A stretch of 45,617 bases of DNA from a virus: positions 1 through 45,617 of the IMG/VR virus record IMGVR_UViG_3300005289_000008; one strand, written 5' to 3'. Every line of letters starts with the position of its first letter. Position 1 is the first letter of the stretch. The position numbers and the translations under genes were made by a program. Of this stretch, positions 32,078 to 39,034 are shown piece by piece. A model generated the notes under the pieces. The model was not told the DNA's origin. It did no database searches and saw only the letters and a list, made by a program, of their open reading frames with translations.

Positions 32078-32411
32078 TGGACACCACCAGCACATAAAGA
32101 TTGTCGCCGACGTTACCTGTCCCGTACCAATTGGCCTTGGGGGTCGGCACCCACTTTTCCCCGTCGTAGGTTCCCTTTTCGTCAAGTACGATCTGCCCGG
32201 CAACATACAGATGTTCCATCGGCTGACCAGCGGTTTCGATCAACAAATCCATTGCCGCCAGCGTGATTTCAACGGTTTCTTTATCCGGCGCTGCCGAACT
32301 GATCACCATGATGATCCCCTTTGCCACGCGCAGTTCGTCGGGGTTGGCTTCGGGCGGCACGCCCAGCATGTTGCAGATGGTGTCACGGTAACGCTTTTCC
32401 TGCGGGGTCAT
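32070..32411 (-). CDS. Protein of unknown function
   Basis: 113 residues from the ATG at 32411 (MTPQEKRYRDTICNMLG), with GGAG eight bases upstream. A GTG at 32438 is also in frame, but it overlaps the helicase stop and lacks a ribosome site. Mixed alpha/beta; no motif recognised. Confidence 0.7.
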   Translation of the reverse strand: MTPQEKRYRDTICNMLGVPPEANPDELRVAKGIIMVISSAAPDKETVEITLAAMDLLIETAGQPMEHLYVAGQIVLDEKGTYDGEKWVPTPKANWYGTGNVGDNLYVLVVSNG

Positions 32412-32434
32412 TGGGGTTTCTCCGAGTTGTGGTT

Positions 32435-34129
32435 TCACTGTAGCGTGGTGGAAGCCATGTGGTCAAGAATGCGCAGCCGCAGGGCTTCCGCTTCTGGGCC
32501 GGGCAAGGTCTGGGCAGTCAGCATGTCCACGTTGTAGCGGTAGTAGAACTCGCGCATCGCCTTCTGGGGGTTCTCCGACTGCATGATGAAACGCAGCAGC
32601 CCCGCCAGGTTCTGGTGAATCTCTTTCCGTTCGCGGTGGTTCTTTTTGATCGAATTGGCAACGATGCCACTTCCGTACACCACAGGTTCGGTGTGGATTT
32701 CCTCGATCTTTTCGAACATGGCCGCCAGCATTTCCGGCGTGTAGAGCGTAATGTCGCCGTCCACTTCCTGCGGTCCCTTCGGTGCTACAGGTGGCGGTGG
32801 CACAGTGCCACACCACGGACAGCACGGCTCGGTGCGCATGTATGGTTGCAGGCACAAGTCGTTGGTGCACACGCGCAGCGGGATCGCATCGCTGGCCCGG
32901 CTGCGACGATCAACATCATCCAGTGTCCATGCGCGCGGCATGTCAGGCGGACCACCGAAGTGCAGCAGGTTACCAACATGGTCGTGGATGTACGCGATGG
33001 GTTTTTCCGATTCGCTGATGAACTTTTTGCGTTGCCATTCGGGGTAGTCGTCCCACGTCTGTGCAAGCAGATCACTGATCATCAGACGAAGCGCACGCCC
33101 GAACTGCTGCGAGTACAGGGAGAACGATGCGGTCGGCCTGGCGAACATCACCACTTCGATGGCAGGAAGATCGAAGCCTTCGCCGAACAGATCGACGTTC
33201 ACCAGTACCTTCAGTTCTCGCCGCGCAAACGCCTTCAGCAACTTGTCGCGGGCGATACCATCTGTGCTGTCGTCAGCGCTGATGTACGCTGCTGCGAAAC
33301 CCCGGCGATTGAATTCGTCGGTGATCTTCTTTGCATGTTCAACGTCCACCGCGAAGACGATACCCAGCATGTTCGGCGTGTGCCGTGCGTAGGTATCCAC
33401 TACGTCGCCAACGATCTTGTTGCTGCGTTTCACTGCGGCGCGTAGCTGATCGACGTTGTAGTCACCAGTCGCCGAAGAAATCTGCACGTCAGCCAGATCA
33501 AGATCGGACGGCAGCGGTGCACGAATGCGATATGGCGTCAGGTATCCCCATTCGATCAGCTGACGCATGGATGGACCGACAACCATCGCATCGACCAGAC
33601 CCGACGCATGGCGACCCAGACCCTTACCGTCAGCGCGGCATGGTGTTGCAGTCGGCAGCATCCAGTACGCGTTCGGGAACAACTGCACACCACGCCCCCA
33701 CTTGTTTTCAGCGAGAACGTGATGCCCTTCGTCCATGAAACCCATCGTGATCAGGTGTGACCAGTTGCTGATGTCACGACGCAGCAACGTATCGATACCG
33801 GCAACGTGCCACTTCGCCCGGGGGTTATAGAACATCTTCCCCTTGAACCGGTCCATGTGTTCTTCAGTGATCACCTTGACGACGTTTTTCGGCGCCATGA
33901 TGTTGTGTTGCAGCCCCTCTTTCGCCAGGGCGACGCTGATCTGCCCGACCAGTTCGCTGCGGTGTGCGCACGCCAAGCCGTGGCCCGGGTTGTACTTCGC
34001 GCTGTCACCCATGATCACCGTTTTACCGGCACCGGTCGGACAGACCGGCATCACGACGCGGTGGCCTTGCCCCCATGCGTCAAATACGCCGCGCTGCACA
34101 TCGCGCTGGAATCCGCGTAGGTTTGCCAT
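32435..34129 (-). CDS. SF2 DEAD/DEAH-type helicase
   Basis: 564 residues. Walker A 'PTGAGKT' (31-37), Walker B/motif II 'DEGHH' (133-137), motif III 'TATPCR' (160-165) and motif VI 'QQFGRALR' (341-348) define an SF2 helicase of the SSL2/RecQ-like phage type. Cys421, Cys426, Cys437 and Cys440 form a probable zinc finger after the helicase core. It likely remodels replication or recombination intermediates with the VRR-NUC nuclease. The C-terminal 120 residues are helical without recognised domain. Confidence 0.93.
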   Translation of the reverse strand: MANLRGFQRDVQRGVFDAWGQGHRVVMPVCPTGAGKTVIMGDSAKYNPGHGLACAHRSELVGQISVALAKEGLQHNIMAPKNVVKVITEEHMDRFKGKMFYNPRAKWHVAGIDTLLRRDISNWSHLITMGFMDEGHHVLAENKWGRGVQLFPNAYWMLPTATPCRADGKGLGRHASGLVDAMVVGPSMRQLIEWGYLTPYRIRAPLPSDLDLADVQISSATGDYNVDQLRAAVKRSNKIVGDVVDTYARHTPNMLGIVFAVDVEHAKKITDEFNRRGFAAAYISADDSTDGIARDKLLKAFARRELKVLVNVDLFGEGFDLPAIEVVMFARPTASFSLYSQQFGRALRLMISDLLAQTWDDYPEWQRKKFISESEKPIAYIHDHVGNLLHFGGPPDMPRAWTLDDVDRRSRASDAIPLRVCTNDLCLQPYMRTEPCCPWCGTVPPPPVAPKGPQEVDGDITLYTPEMLAAMFEKIEEIHTEPVVYGSGIVANSIKKNHRERKEIHQNLAGLLRFIMQSENPQKAMREFYYRYNVDMLTAQTLPGPEAEALRLRILDHMASTTLQ

Positions 34130-34132
34130 TGG

Positions 34133-34414
34133 TCAGTCGCGTTCTTTCTGGTAGTGGGACTGCGCACCGCACTTGCGGCACTGCTGGATACCGCTGCACA
34201 TGCTGGGTTCGTATCGATTCACCGAGCGGCTGAGTTCTTCCCAGTCGTGATTGCAGGTATCGGGTTCGATGTAATGCTGCCGGATTTCTTCTTCGCGGTC
34301 GTTCACCGAGTCGAATGGTTGACTGTCCATTCCCATGATCGGATCGATGTACCAATGCTGTCCGTTCTTCGACACGCGCTTGATGCGCTCGCCAACTCCG
34401 ATGCGACGATTCAT
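34133..34414 (-). CDS. Small zinc-binding protein, unknown
   Basis: 93 residues from the ATG at 34414, nine bases after GAGGGG; ATGs at 34423 and 34420 in the same frame are possible but lie too close to that ribosome site. The C-terminal part has 'CNHDW', then 'MCSGIQQCRKCGAQSH', a likely zinc site. It sits between the helicase and the J-domain-like gene. No family recognised. Confidence 0.68.
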   Translation of the reverse strand: MNRRIGVGERIKRVSKNGQHWYIDPIMGMDSQPFDSVNDREEEIRQHYIEPDTCNHDWEELSRSVNRYEPSMCSGIQQCRKCGAQSHYQKERD

Positions 34415-34419
34415 AGCCA

Positions 34420-34770
34420 TCATCCCCTCAGTGCGTTGATGTGTTTGGTCATTTTGACGGCGCTTTCTTTGCCGCCATGCTTGTCCGGGTGACACAGTTG
34501 CAACAGGGTACGCAACTGTTCCGGGGTGAACTGAGCGTTGCGCCCAGCTGATGCTGCCGACTGCCTTGCGGCGGCAACTTCCATCTTCGCGGTATGCAAT
34601 TCGGTCGTCACGCGGGACAACTCGCGCAAACCATCTTGGGCTGCTTCCATCAATTCGTTGAAGGCCCGTGTCTTACCATCGATGATTTCTTGGCTGCGTG
34701 CGAGTTCATCACTAAGAGTCGCAAGTTCTGCGACAGCGGCGCGGTACTTCTTCAGCGTCACAAAAAACAT
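34420..34770 (-). CDS. Coiled-coil protein with J-domain-like HPDK segment
   Basis: 116 residues. Residues about 8-75 form a coiled coil. The C-terminus 'LRTLLQLCHPDKHGGKESAV' followed by KMTKHINALRG looks like helix II, the HPD loop and helix III of a DnaJ J-domain, with helix I and IV missing. The HPD motif stimulates Hsp70 ATPase in true J proteins, so it may recruit host DnaK. It is the first gene of the leftward early transcript, right behind the divergent promoter region. Confidence 0.75.
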   Translation of the reverse strand: MFFVTLKKYRAAVAELATLSDELARSQEIIDGKTRAFNELMEAAQDGLRELSRVTTELHTAKMEVAAARQSAASAGRNAQFTPEQLRTLLQLCHPDKHGGKESAVKMTKHINALRG

Positions 34771-34903
34771 CAGGGTGTTCCTGTCTTGGTTGGGGGTTTC
34801 ACTGTACCACGAAAAAGTTGTTGCAATCGGTGAAACCCCCTGCTAGGCTTCTTCCATCGCCCCGGAGTGGGGCGGTATCCAACCACAACCTATAGGTGTC
34901 GCA
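34771..34903. promoter_or_regulatory. Divergent early promoter region with two GTGAAACCCC elements
   Basis: Rightward: TTGCAA (34821..34826), 17-base spacer TCGGTGAAACCCCCTGC, TAGGCT (34844..34849). Leftward: the element occurs on the minus strand (TACAGTGAAACCCCC, 34806..34792); a -10-like TACAGT overlaps it but no good -35 is seen. The rightward leader ends with GGTGTCGCA before the ATG at 34904. This is the main switch between the two replication arms. Confidence 0.75.
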
Positions 34904-35566
34904 ATGTCCGTTTCTTCGAAAGCCCCCATCGCAATCGGCATTTCACTGGCCGCCAATGCCAGCCCGGCCGAAGTCAACGAAGCCATCGATCTGATCCGCC
35001 GCGTCTTCAACGTCGAATCCGCACCGGGCGTCACCCCGGCCGCCGCAGCAGCGGTCGCCCAGAATACCACCCCGGCCGTCGCAACCGGCGGTGTCGAACT
35101 CGACACCAATGGCCTGCCCTACGATGACCGTATCCATTCCGGTTCGCGCAGCAAGACCGACAAGGGTGTGTGGACGAAGAAGCGCGGCGTGAGCGAAGCC
35201 GACTTCAACCGCATCAGCACCGAACTGCGCGCCGCCGTCGCCGCCACCGGCACCAGTCAGCCGGCCGTTGCTCCGACCCTGCCCGCCGCTGGTGGTGTTC
35301 CGTCGCTTCCGGCCCTGCCGGGTCAGGCTGGGCCGGTCGTCCCGGCGCTGCCGAGCCTCGCACCGACGCCGTACCAGAACTTCGTCGCGTTCATCGCCAC
35401 GCAGCTGCAGTCGCCGCAGAACCCGACCGGCCGCATCAACTCCGACTGGGTTGATGCCGTGATCGCACAGCATGGTGTCCCGGGTGGCATCGCCAACCTG
35501 GCGGCGCGCGAAGACCTGATCCCGGGCATCGAAACCGCCATCAAGGGCGCGCTGGGTATCGCCTGA
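34904..35566 (+). CDS. Phage protein of unknown function with 'GLPYD-RIH' block and Pro/Leu motif
   Basis: 220 residues. 'ELDTNGLPYDDRIHSGSRSK' followed by TDKGVWTKKRGV is a block I have seen in many phage proteins next to recombination genes; its role is unknown. It is flanked by an Ala-rich N-terminal region and, at about 125-150, by a Pro/Leu segment (VPSLPALPG and VPALPSLAP). A helical C-terminal domain follows. It is the first gene of the rightward arm and overlaps the exonuclease start (TGATG). Confidence 0.8.
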   Translation: MSVSSKAPIAIGISLAANASPAEVNEAIDLIRRVFNVESAPGVTPAAAAAVAQNTTPAVATGGVELDTNGLPYDDRIHSGSRSKTDKGVWTKKRGVSEADFNRISTELRAAVAATGTSQPAVAPTLPAAGGVPSLPALPGQAGPVVPALPSLAPTPYQNFVAFIATQLQSPQNPTGRINSDWVDAVIAQHGVPGGIANLAAREDLIPGIETAIKGALGIA

Positions 35567-36672
35567 TGCAACTGCGCGCCCAGTTCCTTCGCCCTAGTGG
35601 CGCTGCGGCATGGGTGCGTTGCGCGCTGTACGTCGCCATGTGTGCGGCGCACAGCGCGGAATCGGACGAACAGGACAATGAAGTACGCGAAGATGGCACG
35701 GCGTGTCATTGGCTCGCATCTGAATTGTTCGAAGGCCGGTTCCACGCGGTAGGTTCGCTATCACCCAACAATCGTTACATCACGCAGGAAATGTTTGACG
35801 CCTGCGATCTGTATTTCGATGTAATGAAGGAATGGCCCGACGTAGAACACTACGCCGAAATTTCGATGGACTGCGGGATCGTTTACCCCGGCATCACCGG
35901 AACACCGGACATGTGGGCGTATCGGCCGGGCCATCTGAGGGTGATGGATTTGAAGTATGGATTTGGTTTTGTCGAAGTGTTCCACAACCTACAATTGACC
36001 ATCTACGCCATCGCCATCGCCCAGAAACTCCGACTCCCGGCAGATACCAAGGTTGAACTGATCATCGTTCAGCCCCGGGCGTGGAGTGCTGAAGGCGATG
36101 TGCGTCGTTGGTTCACCACCGTTGGTTTCCTGTGCGAAGTTCTGGTGGAGTTGCAAGCCGCCGCACGCCGCGCGATGGAACCGAATCCGGTGGGCAATGT
36201 CGGATCGTGGTGCATCGACTGCCCGGGGCGTCTGGATTGTGAAACCTTCCTGCGCACCACCGGCAACCTGATCGACTTCGGCCACTCGACCCATCGCGTC
36301 AATCCCACGCCTGAGCAAGCGGCGTCAGAACTGAAGTACGTTGAATCCGCCCTGGCGCTGCTGGAAGCGCGAAAGGAGGCACTGCACACGGTGGTCGAAC
36401 ATCACCACCGCAATGGTGGCACCACTCGCCATTACCGCATGGCACCAACGTCTGGGCGCGAAAGCTGGAAGCCCGGTCAGGAACTGGCGGTGATCGAAAT
36501 GGCGCGACAGTTCTTCAACGTCAACATCGCAAAACCCATCACGCCGAAACAGGCGCGGCTGAAAATCCCGTCGCGCATCGTTGACGCGTTCGCAGACAAA
36601 CCCAAGACGGCAATGAAGCTGGTGCCAATCGGCCCACACGACGTTGCCAAAGCGTTTTCCCCGAAGGAGTGA
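35566..36672 (+). CDS. Cas4/RecB-like exonuclease (DUF2800)
   Basis: 368 residues. 'GITGTPDMW', 'LRVMDLKYG' and 'NLQLTIYA' are the conserved acidic, D-x-K and QxxxY-type motifs of PD-(D/E)XK exonucleases. 'CIDCPGRLDC' at about 218-227 could bind zinc or an iron-sulfur cluster as in Cas4. DUF2800 proteins are encoded beside DUF2815 and a DNA polymerase, as here. It probably resects DNA ends in recombination-linked replication. Confidence 0.87.
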   Translation: MQLRAQFLRPSGAAAWVRCALYVAMCAAHSAESDEQDNEVREDGTACHWLASELFEGRFHAVGSLSPNNRYITQEMFDACDLYFDVMKEWPDVEHYAEISMDCGIVYPGITGTPDMWAYRPGHLRVMDLKYGFGFVEVFHNLQLTIYAIAIAQKLRLPADTKVELIIVQPRAWSAEGDVRRWFTTVGFLCEVLVELQAAARRAMEPNPVGNVGSWCIDCPGRLDCETFLRTTGNLIDFGHSTHRVNPTPEQAASELKYVESALALLEARKEALHTVVEHHHRNGGTTRHYRMAPTSGRESWKPGQELAVIEMARQFFNVNIAKPITPKQARLKIPSRIVDAFADKPKTAMKLVPIGPHDVAKAFSPKE

Positions 36673-36677
36673 CAACC

Positions 36678-37673
36678 ATGAAAGTGCAAGCCCGTACCCC
36701 CGTTGGACGCATCGTGCAGGGCGGCGTCGAACTGCAGCCCAAGACCGATGACGACAACAAGCCGGTTCTCGACAGCAGCGGCAATCAGGTGCATGAGTGT
36801 TTCATCGCACTGGCGATTCCGAAGAACGATCCCGAGTTCCCGACGTTCTACCAGCAGATGCACGCAGTTGCGCAGGGCAACTTCCCGGCCAAGTTCGATC
36901 CCGCCACCGGCCAGCTGCGCCAGGGCGTGCGCTTCGCTATGAAGTTGCAGGACGGCGACGGCTACGATGGCAACGGCAAGGCGGTTTCCGACAAGGAAGG
37001 TTTCGCCGGTCACTGGATCATCAAGATGGCGACGCGCTTCGCCCCGCGCTGCTACCCGGCTGGCCGCTATGACCCGGCCAGCGAAATGCAGAACCCCGGC
37101 ACCGTGATCAAGCGTGGTCACTACATCCGTTGCAGCGTGGTGATCGACGGCAACGGTGTGGAAGACAACAACACCAAGGCCGTGCAGGGTCTTTTCATTT
37201 CGCCCAACCTGATCGAGTACGTGGGTATCGGCGAAGAAATCACCAGCGGCCCGTCCGCCGCCGATGTGTTCGGTACTGCCCCGGCCGCGCAGCTTCCCCC
37301 GGGCGCTCGCCCGGTCGGCAACATCGCCACCGTGGGTAATCCTGGCGGCCTGCCGAATCAGCTGCCCCCGGCAACCGGTGGCCCGGCCCTGCCGAACCTG
37401 CCACCCGTGGGTGGTGCTGCGGCACCGGCCCAGACCCCGGCCCTGCCGAACCTGCCGCCCGCGCAGACGCCCGCACTGCCCCCGGTTGGCGCACCGGCAC
37501 TGCCCCCGGTTGGCGCACCGGCACTGCCGCCGCTGACGGCTCCCGCACCGGCTGCGCCGCAGTACGGCCCGGGTCCGAACCTGCCCCCGGGCATGACGGT
37601 GGACATGGCACTGGCCCAGCCGGGCTACACGCCCGACCTGCTGATGCAGCACCAGTACATCGTGCGCCTGTAA
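36678..37673 (+). CDS. ssDNA-binding protein (DUF2815-like) with Pro/Leu-repeat tail
   Basis: 331 residues from the ATG at 36678, eight bases after AAGGAG. A GTG three codons earlier is not preferred. The first 205 residues are OB-like and fit DUF2815 ssDNA-binding proteins that pair with DUF2800 exonucleases. The next 100 residues are low complexity: repeated PALPNLPP, PALPPVGA units. A 24-bp DNA repeat encodes ALPPVGAP twice. The C-terminus lacks the usual acidic SSB tail, so the Pro/Leu region may take over partner binding. Confidence 0.82.
   Translation: MKVQARTPVGRIVQGGVELQPKTDDDNKPVLDSSGNQVHECFIALAIPKNDPEFPTFYQQMHAVAQGNFPAKFDPATGQLRQGVRFAMKLQDGDGYDGNGKAVSDKEGFAGHWIIKMATRFAPRCYPAGRYDPASEMQNPGTVIKRGHYIRCSVVIDGNGVEDNNTKAVQGLFISPNLIEYVGIGEEITSGPSAADVFGTAPAAQLPPGARPVGNIATVGNPGGLPNQLPPATGGPALPNLPPVGGAAAPAQTPALPNLPPAQTPALPPVGAPALPPVGAPALPPLTAPAPAAPQYGPGPNLPPGMTVDMALAQPGYTPDLLMQHQYIVRL
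37473..37520 (+). repeat. Two tandem copies of a 24-bp repeat in the DUF2815 gene
   Basis: 37473..37496 and 37497..37520 are identical and a third copy starts at 37521 but diverges. Each unit encodes ALPPVGAP. This is a recent expansion of the Pro/Leu tail and may vary in length between relatives. Confidence 0.92.
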
Positions 37674-37682
37674 TCCAACCTG

Positions 37683-37709
37683 CGGGGCGTTCTTCGGAGC
37701 GCCCCGTTT
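37683..37709 (+). terminator. UUCG-tetraloop hairpin after the DUF2815 gene
   Basis: CGGGGCGTTC pairs with GAGCGCCCCG (one G-U pair) around the stable TTCG tetraloop, followed by TTT only. It starts ten bases after the stop codon. Probably a partial terminator or mRNA stabiliser, as genes continue downstream in the same direction. Confidence 0.72.
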
Positions 37710-37724
37710 CACCGAGGGTATGAC

Positions 37725-37952
37725 GTGGAAGAAGAGAACCGGCCGCCATCGCGCGGCTTTCGTATTGCGGCGATGATCATCGTCCGCCTTGCCAAACTGA
37801 TCGGCTTCGCGATCCTGCTGTTCGCGTTGTACATGCTGGTCGATGGTTGGCGCGATGACAGCGCACGCAGGGAAACCGAACGCGCCGCCAGGATGACGAA
37901 AATTCTGGGCGGTCCCGAAAATTTCATCGAATACGAAAAGGCGCAACGATGA
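37725..37952 (+). CDS. Small single-pass membrane protein
   Basis: 75 residues from a GTG at 37725 (GAGGG is nine bases upstream). Residues about 20-43 (IIVRLAKLIGFAILLFALYM) are hydrophobic; both flanks are charged. The stop overlaps the next ATG. Function unknown. Confidence 0.7.
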   Translation: MEEENRPPSRGFRIAAMIIVRLAKLIGFAILLFALYMLVDGWRDDSARRETERAARMTKILGGPENFIEYEKAQR

Positions 37953-38323
37953 ACTACGAAATCGAATCGCTTGATCACCACACGCTGATGCACGTAACGC
38001 AGATCGTTGGTGTCACCTATGTGGGCGCCAACGACCGCATGTCGCGCAACGACGGCGTGTTGTTCCGCCTGAGTCTGCCCACTGGCGACGGCCACCGTGA
38101 TGTGATCGTGTCATCCATGCGTCGGCACACGGGCGACGTGCGTGGCGCGAAGCGCGCGGTGCAGGCGGCATTCTGCAGGCTGACCGGCATGACGCAGAAG
38201 AAGCTGCGCGAAGCATCCGAAGCCTACGCTGCGGACGAACTCCGTGTGAAACGCGAATCCAACATCGATTACATCCAAGAGTTCGCAGCACACAATGGTA
38301 TCAAGGTCACCATCGAGGAATGA
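37949..38323 (+). CDS. Protein of unknown function
   Basis: 124 residues, MNYEIESLDHHTLMHVTQIV onward, alpha/beta with a charged helical C-terminal half. It overlaps the upstream gene by four bases (ATGA). No motif recognised. Confidence 0.75.
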   Translation: MNYEIESLDHHTLMHVTQIVGVTYVGANDRMSRNDGVLFRLSLPTGDGHRDVIVSSMRRHTGDVRGAKRAVQAAFCRLTGMTQKKLREASEAYAADELRVKRESNIDYIQEFAAHNGIKVTIEE

Positions 38324-38324
38324 C

Positions 38325-38873
38325 ATGGAAATCGTGAAACCCAACAACCACAACTTCAACTACATCGGTGATGCGAGTCGTGGTGTCGCCGATCTTCCGT
38401 GCCGCATTGGCGAAGACGCAGAACTGGGCCGCACCATCACATCAGCGTGGAAGCCCAGCGAAGACGAAATGCTGATGCTGATGAACGGCGGCACGGTCGA
38501 ACTTATGATCGTGGGTCACGGTCAGCCCCCGGTGATGTTGTCGGTGGCACCGGCACAACCTGATCTGTTCGTTGAAGAACCGTTGCACGGTGTCATTGGC
38601 TACGCTCAGAAGTGGGCAGACGTTGCCGGGAATGAGTACCCGGATAGCTACACTTTCGACCACACGCAGGATGCGGCGAAGAACCGTATTGACGTGTGTG
38701 GTTGGGCGAAGGTTGGCGAGCCGTTCCCGGTGGCGAAGGCCATCGGTTACAAGAGCGCTGACCGCGCCCTGGCGGAACTGCAGGCGGCGGTGCGTCGTGC
38801 TGGTTTCGACATCCTGCACGCCGACAGCGAAGACGGGTTCCCGCTGACCATCGCAGCACGGGGGCAGGCATGA
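38325..38873 (+). CDS. Protein of unknown function
   Basis: 182 residues from the ATG at 38325 (GAGGAA upstream). 'AWKPSEDEMLMLMNGGTVEL' followed by GHGQPPV resembles a short block common in phage proteins beside replication genes. The rest is unassigned. The stop overlaps the next start (ATGA). Confidence 0.73.
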   Translation: MEIVKPNNHNFNYIGDASRGVADLPCRIGEDAELGRTITSAWKPSEDEMLMLMNGGTVELMIVGHGQPPVMLSVAPAQPDLFVEEPLHGVIGYAQKWADVAGNEYPDSYTFDHTQDAAKNRIDVCGWAKVGEPFPVAKAIGYKSADRALAELQAAVRRAGFDILHADSEDGFPLTIAARGQA

Positions 38874-39034
38874 ACCGCGACGAAAAGATCGCACACGTCC
38901 TGCGCTGCATGGCCGGTGACAAGGGTATTCCGCTTCCGTTGGCAGACCTGAAACGTGTGGTCGAGAACGCCGCAGCGGCGGTCGATGAAAAATGGCCGGA
39001 CCTGAAGCCAACTACCCCACCGGGTGCAGAATGA
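38870..39034 (+). CDS. Very small protein between two coupled genes
   Basis: 54 residues, MNRDEKIAHVLRCMAGDKGI to the end PPGAE. The ATG overlaps the previous TGA and its own TGA overlaps the DNA polymerase ATG (ATGA), which argues that it is translated and couples polymerase expression. Helical, no motif. Confidence 0.7.
   Translation: MNRDEKIAHVLRCMAGDKGIPLPLADLKRVVENAAAAVDEKWPDLKPTTPPGAE

Noticed and set aside
32429-32443. TACAGTGAAACCAC over the end of the helicase gene
   Set aside because: The core is changed (CCAC for CCCC), it overlaps the helicase stop codon, and no promoter is seen; could be a decayed site but not counted.
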